47,794 nucleotides of DNA. It comes from Verrucomicrobiota bacterium (lineage in GTDB: Bacteria; Verrucomicrobiota; Verrucomicrobiia; Verrucomicrobiales; Akkermansiaceae). Shown here piece by piece: positions 27,237-33,382 of the stretch (its first letter is position 1; each line of letters opens with the position of its first letter). The notes beneath the pieces are model-generated. The model did no database searches. It was not told the DNA's origin and saw only the letters and a program-made list of their open reading frames with translations. The stretch is from the NCBI GenBank assembly GCA_026397725.1, contig JAPLUI010000117.1, forward strand, positions 1 to 47,794, written 5' to 3'. Made by a program: the position numbers and the translations under genes.

Positions 27237-28126
27237 GAGGAAGATTCGGTCCAACCAATTTCAGGACTCCAAACTTGGCCCTCTGCGTCTCCTGTAAGGA
27301 TTGGTTGTAGAAATGCGGCGACCCTGCCAATGACATCGGCAAGATTTGGTGCAGAGAGCTTGCCTTTACGCCGAAAGGCATCCCATTGAAGCACTTTCCC
27401 CGCATCGTTGGCAAAGGTTTCGGTTAGGGCAATGGGAGGAGTCTTCGGGATTGGATTTTTTCGCCGCGCAAAAGTCGCCCGTACGGAATCGATGAGGAGG
27501 TCTCCCGCAAATTCCTGATGCTGGCTCAACCAGTGCAGGTCGAAAAAGTCCTTCATGCGACTGTTGTCCAATCCCAGCGACACCGCCGCTTCCAGTTTTT
27601 CGGCGACTACCGTCTCAGGAGGATAGATCAAGAGCCGCGCAGGGGGGAAATCGAGCAGTTCCTGCCACTCCGCCTCCACGGCTCCCGGCGTGATCGCGTC
27701 TCCGAATCCCACATCGATCTGGAGCGAAATTCGCGCACCGGCGAGGCGGACGCTTATGACCGCGCGAACGCCGCCGTAGGCGAGATCATCGCGGATCGGT
27801 CCGGTTTTGACCTCACCCCACTCCAAGCCATCCTCCTGCTCGACCGATTTCTGAATCAGCTCGGTGAAAACGGATTGAATGGCTTCCATGGAAGAATCCC
27901 CAAATCCAAGCAAATCGAGATCCCGGGTGGGGCGATGTTGTTCAGCTCCCCAAATTCTGAAGAGTTGAGCGCCCTTCAAGATGAAACGGTCGCGATAAGG
28001 GCTGTTCGCCAGACGATAGAGAAAACGCCCGGTCACATACTGTTCCATGAGCACGTCGAAGGACTCGCCGCTCTCGCGCGAAAGGTTGAGAAGGCGTGCC
28101 CGGACAGAAGCGGCAGGATTCTTCAT
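27233..28126 (-). CDS. abiEii: AbiEii-family nucleotidyltransferase toxin
   Basis: 297 residues of the AbiEii/AbiGii (DUF1814) family, the toxin half of type IV-like AbiE phage-abortive systems. Family members are DNA polymerase beta-like nucleotidyltransferases; related enzymes modify tRNA. Motif blocks are visible: FILKGAQLFRIWG (48-60, the usual 'LKGGTAL' block), RPTRDLDLLG with D69 and D71, ISLQIDVGFGD with D138, and EKLEAAVSLG...RMKDFFDL with K177, R190 and K192. A GGAGG lies 8 bases before the ATG, which itself overlaps the stop of abiEi (ATGA). The gene in turn overlaps hsdR by ATGA, so three genes are chained. The protein is expected to arrest growth when not countered by AbiEi (established for characterised AbiE pairs). 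Confidence 0.92.
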   Translation of the reverse strand: MKNPAASVRARLLNLSRESGESFDVLMEQYVTGRFLYRLANSPYRDRFILKGAQLFRIWGAEQHRPTRDLDLLGFGDSSMEAIQSVFTELIQKSVEQEDGLEWGEVKTGPIRDDLAYGGVRAVISVRLAGARISLQIDVGFGDAITPGAVEAEWQELLDFPPARLLIYPPETVVAEKLEAAVSLGLDNSRMKDFFDLHWLSQHQEFAGDLLIDSVRATFARRKNPIPKTPPIALTETFANDAGKVLQWDAFRRKGKLSAPNLADVIGRVAAFLQPILTGDAEGQVWSPEIGWTESSS

Positions 28127-28728
28127 ATCATGGCCTCCAGATACGGTTGAACCACCTTTCCGATCCGCAGAAGGCGAGCCATGCGCCCGATTTCACCGAT
28201 GGTGGCTTTTCGCTCTCTCACGGTTTCCCTCAGTGCTTCCACGCAAACGTCGATGCCGAGTTTGTTGCGATGCTTGAAACAATCCGCCACCGTGCGCGCT
28301 GGCGTGGTGATCGGAACGCTCGTCCCCCCGAGTTGGTGGATTTCCACGCCTTCCACCTGTAGTGACTTCACACGGGTCCGTATCACACGAATCGGCGGCC
28401 ATTCGATTTTCGGAACGCGCGATTGGCTGGGAAGCTGGATCCAGACTTCGTGAGCCTGCTGCGTTCCGATGTCGTGGAATTTCAGCGCGCTGATCAGCAC
28501 AATCACCGCGCGGGGCGCACTCTTCACGACTTGGATGAGATCGTGATTCTCCGAAACAGGCGCGTCCGTGTGACAGTAAATCCCCCGTCGCACCCGATTC
28601 AGCACCCCCTGCTCGACCAGCCGGGTGATGCTCTGGTCGGAAATCCCGGCCTCAAGCAGTTGCCGTGTCGTCAGCACCTCATGGGCTGGCGCGAGGGATC
28701 GGAGCTTGCTTTGGAGAGTTGAAGACAT
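28123..28728 (-). CDS. abiEi: AbiEi antitoxin and autorepressor
   Basis: 201 residues from the ATG at 28726-28728; a GTG at 28747-28749 is in frame but lies inside the inverted repeat taken to be the operator. The N-terminus is a winged helix-turn-helix (VLTTRQLLEAGISDQSITRLVEQGVLNRVRRGIY), as in the AbiEi_4 group, and the C-terminal AbiEi domain includes ARTVADCFKHRNKLG and VCVEALRE. In characterised systems AbiEi neutralises AbiEii without binding it (type IV) and represses its own promoter through inverted repeats. Here a perfect 11-bp inverted repeat lies just upstream. The gene overlaps abiEii by ATGA, so antitoxin, toxin and HsdR are probably on one mRNA. Confidence 0.9.
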   Translation of the reverse strand: MSSTLQSKLRSLAPAHEVLTTRQLLEAGISDQSITRLVEQGVLNRVRRGIYCHTDAPVSENHDLIQVVKSAPRAVIVLISALKFHDIGTQQAHEVWIQLPSQSRVPKIEWPPIRVIRTRVKSLQVEGVEIHQLGGTSVPITTPARTVADCFKHRNKLGIDVCVEALRETVRERKATIGEIGRMARLLRIGKVVQPYLEAMI

Positions 28729-28740
28729 GCGGATGTCGGA

Positions 28741-28774
28741 AAACGTCACACATTGTTACCAAAGTGTGACGTTT
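28741..28774. promoter_or_regulatory. Perfect 11-bp inverted repeat, probable AbiEi operator
   Basis: AAACGTCACAC at 28741-28751 and GTGTGACGTTT at 28764-28774, separated by 12 bases. It sits 13 bases upstream of the abiEi ATG. On the minus strand a TATATT about 5 bases further upstream could be a -10 element, which would put the repeat around the transcription start. AbiEi proteins are known to bind inverted repeats in their own promoters; assignment to this site is inference. Confidence 0.75.
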
Positions 28775-28821
28775 GGCAATATAATTTCCACTCCAGAAGA
28801 AAATGGATTCTTCTCCCAGCC

Positions 28822-28886
28822 AAGGCTCTGGGGGCTTTGACGATCTCGTGGATGTGGGCGGCGGGGTGGCGGTAGGGCATGATTTA
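28822..28886 (-). repeat. Repeat with short conserved reading frame, copy A
   Basis: On the minus strand this reads MPYRHPAAHIHEIVKAPRAL. A sister copy at 30783-30841 reads MPYRHPAARIHEIVQAPKAL in the same orientation. Both lie directly next to island genes (here between the PIN gene and abiEi). The matching amino acids could mean a coding repeat or simply recent duplication; no stop-delimited protein of normal size results. The 221-bp gap it lies in otherwise holds the abiEi operator. Confidence 0.6.
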
Positions 28887-28949
28887 GAAGATTAACTCAC
28901 TCGAATTCTATTCAAATTGCAGTTCATGAGAGGAAGAAAGCAGACTCCA

Positions 28950-29420
28950 TCAAGGTTTGTTCGACTGATCCACCCAGATGCGGGAGAGACAAACCCCATC
29001 CAAATGATCGAAATCCTTATCGGTGGTGAGGAGAATGGCCTTGCTCGCACAACTGGTCGCCGCGATCCAGAGATCGTTCTGCTTCATGCTGACCGCAGGT
29101 TTGCGCGGCGGCGGAAATGAAGTGTCCGTGACTGGCGCTCCGTGCGTCCACGTGTCAATGACGGCGTATGCATTTAGGATGCTCTCCTTGTTCACATCAA
29201 CTGTTGGAAATTGATTGAGAACCTTCGCAAGCCCCTCGCGTTTCTGCACGCCCCATCCGCGTCTCTCGGCCAGGGCCAGGATTTCGCCCCGACAAATGAC
29301 GGAGGTGAACACCATGTTAGAAGAGTTTCCCAAATCGTATTCATGATATGCCCATTGTGCCCAGGCCGCCTTGCGGGTGAACCCCAGCAGCATGTTGGTA
29401 TCGAGAAGAAAGCGTTTCAT
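28950..29420 (-). CDS. PIN-domain ribonuclease, VapC-like toxin
   Basis: 156 residues. All the acidic positions of a PIN nuclease are present: D7 in FLLDTNMLLG, E46 in CRGEILAL, D116 in KQNDLWIAAT and D134 in TTDKDFDHL. PIN toxins are Mg-dependent endoribonucleases, and in VapBC pairs they cut tRNA or rRNA. It follows the 314-residue gene by only 3 bases, and no Shine-Dalgarno is near its start, so it depends on translation of that gene. The partner is not a VapB-type small DNA-binding antitoxin; instead a large unknown protein and a 46-residue protein precede it. The last ~15 residues (SRIWVDQSNKP) are slightly longer than in minimal VapC proteins. Confidence 0.88.
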   Translation of the reverse strand: MKRFLLDTNMLLGFTRKAAWAQWAYHEYDLGNSSNMVFTSVICRGEILALAERRGWGVQKREGLAKVLNQFPTVDVNKESILNAYAVIDTWTHGAPVTDTSFPPPRKPAVSMKQNDLWIAATSCASKAILLTTDKDFDHLDGVCLSRIWVDQSNKP

Positions 29421-29423
29421 GGA

Positions 29424-30368
29424 TTAGCTGAGTTGTGCCATCAGTTCCTCAAGAGGTTCGTCACCGGGCCAAGCGCCCCAGAGGATCATCGGATCATTGA
29501 GCTTGGACGCGAGCGCGGTATCTGGAAACAGATCGCTTTGCGCATGCGGGTTGGAAACCATGGGAAGAGCCTCGAAGATCTCATCGCCGTCCGCTTTCAG
29601 GCTCAACTTCCGCGCGTCGATCAACCGGGCTTGTCCGTTCGCCTTGAAATGCACCATTCCTTCCACGGTGACGGCTTTCCCCCAGAGATGCCGGAGTGAT
29701 TCGCCGTCCAGGAATTCGGGATGAACCCGGCCTAACAACTTCTGGCCATTCAGGAGGAACAAGCGGAAGCGGCCCGCGCTGTGTTTGATCTCGTCGAGAT
29801 TGCCGCTGACGATGAACGCCTTGGGCTCCGGGAGTTGGCGTTTGCGCTCCGCAATCCGCTCAAAGCTGCTCTCCGAAAGCTGAAACGTGCCGCGTGCGTT
29901 GGAGGTGGATTTGAACTCATAGCGGACTCGTGCCGAGCGCACCGCCTTTTTGAATTCAAGCACCGCCTCCAGCACCGAGGAATCAAAGCGGTCACTGGTG
30001 TCACCGTCTGACTTCGCTTCCTCAATGGCCAGCGCGGCCAAGTCGAGCGCGGTGTCACCTGCTTCCGGTGATTCACGCCAGAATTCGCTTTGTGCAAACT
30101 GATCGTGGGCCGTGACCAGGAGCAAGGGCGCGTCGATGTCCAAAATGGTGGAGCCTTTCTTCATTCCAGTAATCGTGAAATCAATGCTGGCCTCCAGCCA
30201 CGCGGGTCGGGTGCCTTGCACGCTGCCTTCGCCGGTCGCTAGAAGACGGGTGCATCGCTCGGCGGTCCTCAGCAGCGCGCCGAGGACTTTGTGCAGGTCA
30301 TACGCCTTGATTTGCCCCTTGGCTTCATCAAGGCCTTCCAAACGAAGTTGGTAATGTTGGGTGTTCAT
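29424..30368 (-). CDS. Unrecognised 314-residue protein, putative antitoxin of the PIN nuclease
   Basis: I do not recognise a named domain. The N-terminal ~95 residues are mixed alpha/beta with a pattern GLDEAKGQIKAYDLHKVLGA, then RPAWLEASIDFTITGMKKGS, then STILDIDAPLL. The middle (~110-200) is charged and helical, the region ~190-260 looks beta-rich (FIVSGNLDEIKHSAGRFRLF, LLGRVHPEFL), and the C-terminus GAWPGDEPLEELMAQLS is acidic and amphipathic, like the toxin-binding tails of antitoxins. An AGGAG lies 6 bases before the ATG, which overlaps the stop of the 46-residue gene by ATGA. Its 3-base spacing to the PIN gene suggests it controls or escorts the nuclease (inference). No DNA-binding motif is obvious. 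It could alternatively be an effector or sensor subunit. Confidence 0.75.
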   Translation of the reverse strand: MNTQHYQLRLEGLDEAKGQIKAYDLHKVLGALLRTAERCTRLLATGEGSVQGTRPAWLEASIDFTITGMKKGSTILDIDAPLLLVTAHDQFAQSEFWRESPEAGDTALDLAALAIEEAKSDGDTSDRFDSSVLEAVLEFKKAVRSARVRYEFKSTSNARGTFQLSESSFERIAERKRQLPEPKAFIVSGNLDEIKHSAGRFRLFLLNGQKLLGRVHPEFLDGESLRHLWGKAVTVEGMVHFKANGQARLIDARKLSLKADGDEIFEALPMVSNPHAQSDLFPDTALASKLNDPMILWGAWPGDEPLEELMAQLS

Positions 30369-30505
30369 CGTGGCTCCTTTCTAACATGCGACAGCGCAAA
30401 CGATAGCCCGTGGCGGATCTCGGCAATTACCAGCGACTCCTGCCAAGAAGCGTGCGGGAGATGGCGGGCGGCATCGGGTATGAGTGGCTCGGCGAAGGTG
30501 CTCAT
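30365..30505 (-). CDS. Small 46-residue protein, first gene of the PIN cassette
   Basis: A short gene with the strongest ribosome binding site in the island: AAAAGGAGG six bases before the ATG at 30503-30505. It encodes 46 residues beginning MSTFAEPLIPDAARHLPHAS, with an amphipathic helix-like C-terminal half, and its TGA overlaps the ATG of the 314-residue gene (ATGA). The frame is open further upstream, but that part runs through a palindromic repeat, and the Shine-Dalgarno decides the start. It might be a regulator, a small antitoxin or a leader peptide that couples translation of the next two genes. No similarity recognised. Confidence 0.65.
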   Translation of the reverse strand: MSTFAEPLIPDAARHLPHASWQESLVIAEIRHGLSFALSHVRKEPR

Positions 30506-30582
30506 AGCAAACCTCCTTTTAACCAGCCCGTCAACCTTCCCATACGCCCCGCAACCCGAAAACCGCCGGAAATATGGTCGCA

Positions 30583-30715
30583 GGCAGGGACCGACCTCCG
30601 GGCGGTCCGCGAGAATGGCCCGCGAATGACTGGCCATGGAACGATTTTCCAGCCTGGCATGGGCCACTTCATTCGCTTTCCATTCGCCGGACCGTTGCGG
30701 AGAACGGTCCCTGCC
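30583..30715. repeat. REP/MITE-like imperfect palindrome
   Basis: The ends are perfect inverted repeats, GGCAGGGACCG at 30583-30593 and CGGTCCCTGCC at 30705-30715. Inner blocks also pair (GGTCCG with CGGACC; CTGGCCATGGAA-like with TTTTCCAGCCTGGC). The whole ~133-bp element could fold into one long hairpin. It is non-coding and located between hsdS and the PIN cassette. Confidence 0.7.
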
Positions 30716-30782
30716 AGCCTTTAGGCGCCTTCTCAGCCCATGGCTGCCGCGCTTCTTCGGCGACACACGCTGGCCTGCGACC

Positions 30783-30841
30783 AAAGCTTTCGGTGCTTGG
30801 ACGATCTCGTGAATGCGGGCGGCGGGGTGGCGGTAGGGCAT
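30783..30841 (-). repeat. Repeat with short conserved reading frame, copy B
   Basis: Reads MPYRHPAARIHEIVQAPKAL on the minus strand, starting 7 bases after the hsdS stop; sister of 28822-28886. Shared DNA includes GGGCGGCGGGGTGGCGGTAG. Confidence 0.6.
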
Positions 30842-30847
30842 GAATTG

Positions 30848-32188
30848 TTAGATTTTGATTCTTCCAGTGACGGCGTGGGCGATGAGAGTGCTGCGGAGAG
30901 ATTTGAGGGATTGGATTTGGCGATCAATCGATTCGGTGGCTGTTGCGACTCTTGCGAAGCAGTCACTGAGCCAAGCGACAATTTGCATCTGCTCATCCAC
31001 GGGAGGTAATGGGACGTAGATTTGCCCGACTCGGGAAAACGTTAGGTTTGCTTGATTCAAACTTCTCAAAGCCATGGATCGTGCTTCGAGAAGGAATGAG
31101 TCATCACCCATCAACAAATTCAACCACTCAGGGTCGGCAATGATTGAGGTCCTCAATCGAACCAAATAGGAGGCGTATGTGATCGTCTGTGAAAACTCAA
31201 AATCTACCGACCGATATATGCCGGTCTTGCCAACCAGATCAAAGCTGTTCGTCCGATTGAAAAGGAGATCCTTGTCTTGCAGGATTAGATTGGACGGGCA
31301 TTTGTTTAGACGATTCGCGCCATCTGGAACTATTTTCATTTTTTGAATCTGTCCCATTCCCAAATACGTGTAGTCGCCCTCGTCTGTTGAAGGCTCCGAA
31401 AGTCCGTATTCTTGCTCTCCAACGCATCGCTTGAGTTGCACTACCTCCCAATGCGCCGGAATCTCCCCGATCCATTCGATACCGGAAGGTTTGAGTTTGG
31501 CGTTGGGGTTGAGGCCTCGGGTGACGGCGCGGTTGATGAGGATGGCTTTTTGCTCGTCGAGGAGTTCAATCTGGCGCTGCTTTTTGGCAATCAAGGCGTC
31601 GATCTCCACCGTTTTCTGATCGAGGAAAGAGACGATGCGTTCTTGTTCGGGTTTGGGTGGGAGTGGGAGTGGGAGGTTCTTGAACTCATTAAAGTTAATG
31701 CTTTCGCGCAGTTCCATGATTCCATAGGAGATCTTGGAGAGACTTTTCTGGAAGTCCCTGATTTGAAAGAGATAGCCGTAGAATCGATTATTCAAATAAT
31801 CGTAACGCGGCTGCATCACGAAGTATACCTTACTGAGAGCACCATGGTATTCCGAAATCCCGAGCGATCCGATGATTGCGTTCATCTTGTTGATGACAAG
31901 ATCCCCAGGACAAACAATCTTATAGGTTGTGATGTCCTCCGACATCTTATTTCCGACATTACCCTTTTCTGTGTAAGGAATCACCCCGCGATCCTTCATA
32001 ACGGACAAGATGAAATCCGTTTTGGTTCCTTCATTGGTTTCCCCGCGTTCTTTGAGGATTCCACGTAATGATCTAACTTCCCAATGCACCGGCACCGCGC
32101 CGAGCCATTCGACGCCGGAGTCCTTGTAGCGCGGATAGCGCGGGAGGGAGAATTTTGGATTCTGGATTTTGGATTTTGAATGGGTCAT
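30848..32188 (-). CDS. hsdS: Type I restriction-modification specificity subunit
   Basis: 446 residues with two target recognition domains that each recognise half of a split DNA site. The conserved openings of both halves are visible: SGVEWLGAVPVHWEVRSL (~24-41) and SGIEWIGEIPAHWEVVQL (~232-249). Each half ends in a helical spacer: KPEQERIVSFLDQKTVEIDA and VDEQMQIVAWLSDCFARV. A good Shine-Dalgarno (ACGGAGGC) is 5 bases before the ATG. The first residues (THSKSKIQNPKF) are encoded by an A+T-rich short repeat also seen near hsdM, so the N-terminal tip is repeat-derived. The recognition sequence cannot be deduced. hsdM lies upstream, but a transposase and a broken rhuM now separate the two. Confidence 0.93.
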   Translation of the reverse strand: MTHSKSKIQNPKFSLPRYPRYKDSGVEWLGAVPVHWEVRSLRGILKERGETNEGTKTDFILSVMKDRGVIPYTEKGNVGNKMSEDITTYKIVCPGDLVINKMNAIIGSLGISEYHGALSKVYFVMQPRYDYLNNRFYGYLFQIRDFQKSLSKISYGIMELRESINFNEFKNLPLPLPPKPEQERIVSFLDQKTVEIDALIAKKQRQIELLDEQKAILINRAVTRGLNPNAKLKPSGIEWIGEIPAHWEVVQLKRCVGEQEYGLSEPSTDEGDYTYLGMGQIQKMKIVPDGANRLNKCPSNLILQDKDLLFNRTNSFDLVGKTGIYRSVDFEFSQTITYASYLVRLRTSIIADPEWLNLLMGDDSFLLEARSMALRSLNQANLTFSRVGQIYVPLPPVDEQMQIVAWLSDCFARVATATESIDRQIQSLKSLRSTLIAHAVTGRIKI

Positions 32189-32203
32189 GTGTCGCCTCCG
32201 TTC

Positions 32204-32460
32204 TCATTATCCCAACGGGATTCCGTATCATAGCGAAGGGTTGCCGCGCAGCGGCTACCCTGGAAAAACCCGGAACAATAGATTATACCCCAACGGGGTT
32301 GTGTCCTGCGTGGCGCGTCGATCCCGGAAGAGGACACAACCCCGGTGGGGTTGATGATTGCGGGGCGTGTGATCCCAGGGTAGGCGCGATGCGCCAACCC
32401 TGGGCTATGGGATGGAACCGCGTTGCGGTAGGTATATTTATCCCAACGGGATTCTGCGGA
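32204..32460. repeat. REP-like palindrome array downstream of the RAYT gene
   Basis: Several hairpin-forming units lie side by side: GGGTTGCCGC/GCGGCTACCC (around 32231-32253); CAACGGGGTTGTGTCCT paired with AGGACACAACCCC (about 32291-32353); and the 61-bp unit at 32371-32431. The phrase TCCCAACGGGATTC occurs near both ends (32214 and 32442). No gene is present. Such arrays normally depend on a RAYT transposase, which is adjacent. Confidence 0.8.
32371..32431 (+). repeat. 61-bp REP unit, left copy
   Basis: Identical to 32971-33031 except for three bases in the loop (GGCGCGATGCGCC against GGCGGAATACGCC). The core TTGGCGC...-type stem is CCCAGGGT...ACCCTGGG. The two copies are in direct orientation on either side of the RAYT gene. 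Confidence 0.9.
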
Positions 32461-32461
32461 T

Positions 32462-32917
32462 TCAATCCCAGACATATTTCTCATCCCATGGGATGGAGTG
32501 GCGTTTGAGGAATGCACGGTATTCGTCCTGAAATGTGGTCTTGCGGTGGTGTTCTTCTTGATTGGCGATATAGCGTTCGACCGTTTCAAGATTCGAGGCG
32601 CTGACGGAGAAGATACCATAGCCGGATTGCCAAGCGAAGTCGCGGAGTGATGGATCGCGTTGTTTGATCCAGAGTGAGGACACGCGTTTGAGTTCCTTGA
32701 CCCAATCGGCCTGGGTGATGGTGCGGGCGTGGTGGGCGAGAATGTGGACGTGGTCGTCCACCCCGCCGATGATGATGGGCACACAGTCGAGTTGTTTTGA
32801 GATCCCGCCGAGATAGGCGTGGGTTTCGGCGCGGAGGGCGGGATCGCGGAGGAATGGGTGACGGTCCTTGGTGGAAAAGACGAGGTGAAGATAAACGGCA
32901 GAGAGGGATTGTGACAT
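32462..32917 (-). CDS. REP-associated tyrosine transposase (RAYT, Y1/IS200-like)
   Basis: 151 residues from MSQSLSAVYLHLVFS (32917). The HUH nuclease motif is HVHIL in GGVDDHVHILAHH (H56, H58), and the catalytic tyrosine is Y116 in ETVERYIANQEEHHRK; WQSGYGIFSVS is also typical of RAYTs. The enzyme nicks single-stranded DNA at REP hairpins, and REP units are present on both sides here, including two 61-bp direct copies. Length is normal and no frameshift is seen, so it may be active. It lies inside the remains of rhuM, in the same orientation as the restriction genes. A seven-codon extension upstream is possible but less likely, because the family begins near this Met. Confidence 0.93.
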   Translation of the reverse strand: MSQSLSAVYLHLVFSTKDRHPFLRDPALRAETHAYLGGISKQLDCVPIIIGGVDDHVHILAHHARTITQADWVKELKRVSSLWIKQRDPSLRDFAWQSGYGIFSVSASNLETVERYIANQEEHHRKTTFQDEYRAFLKRHSIPWDEKYVWD

Positions 32918-32929
32918 GGCGTCGCGGGG

Positions 32930-33031
32930 AAGACACAACCCCGTTGGGGTTGGGATTTGGATGGGACGATGATCCCAGGGTAGGCGGAATACGCCAACCC
33001 TGGGCTATGGGATGGAACCGCGTTGCGGTAG
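32930..33031 (+). repeat. REP sequences upstream of the RAYT gene, including right 61-bp copy
   Basis: 32971-33031 is the right 61-bp REP unit; just before it ACACAACCCCGTTGGGGTTG (about 32935-32954) is another palindromic unit that also occurs on the other side of the transposase. The rhuM coding similarity stops where this block begins. Confidence 0.85.
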
Positions 33032-33048
33032 AAGATGAACCACTCGAC

Positions 33049-33348
33049 GCCGACCGAGATGATGGCGTCCAGATTGTAGTGTTGGGTGTCGTAGGATTTG
33101 CCGTCGGCGGCAGTTATCCGGAATTTCCGGACAACTGAATTCTCGAATAACTCGTTGCTGGTGAATATATTTTGGAAATGTTCGCTGATGGTTTTAACCG
33201 ACACGCCGAAGAGTTCGGCAATGAGTTTCTGGGTAAGCCAGATGGTTTCATCCTCATAGCGCACGTCCAAGCTCTCCTCCCCGGCTTGGGCCGTGAAGAT
33301 CAGGAACTCCGCCGTGCTGTTGCGGATCTGTTTTTTCTCGTCGCTCAT
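33049..33348 (-). pseudogene. RhuM-family protein, 3' part replaced by RAYT/REP element
   Basis: From the ATG at 33348 the first 100 residues match the RhuM ('virulence RhuM') family often found in type I restriction loci: NSTAEFLIFTAQAGEESLDV, IWLTQKLIAELFGVSVKTIS, EHFQNIFTSNELFENSVVRK and YNLDAIISVG. The family normally continues 'YRVNSxRATQFRxWAT' for another ~200 residues, but here the frame turns into REP-derived sequence (VEWFIFYRNAVPSHS) right after SVG and runs on without meaning through the transposase region. The missing part is not found on the other side of the element, so insertion was accompanied or followed by deletion. RhuM's role in restriction loci is not established. Confidence 0.85.
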
Positions 33349-33382
33349 ATCGGGTGGTGTGTGGCTCTCTTCCATTCTCAAT

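Larger units (their letters stand above)
30506..30847. other. Gap between hsdS and the PIN cassette
   Basis: About 340 bases with no supported gene. It contains the long imperfect palindrome at 30583-30715 and the coding-like repeat at 30783-30841. A minus-strand reading frame crosses the whole gap in phase with the 46-residue gene, but its sequence changes character at the palindrome and it has no ribosome binding site. Confidence 0.6.

Noticed and set aside
30365..30841. One 158-codon protein covering the gap between hsdS and the 314-aa gene
   Set aside because: The upstream part crosses a long palindrome and a repeat and has no ribosome binding site; only the last 46 codons follow a strong Shine-Dalgarno and overlap the next gene.
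32185..33348. A 400-residue rhuM fusion protein spanning the transposase region
   Set aside because: After residue ~100 the frame reads REP hairpins and the antisense phase of the RAYT gene, so it is a truncated gene running on without a stop, not a fusion.
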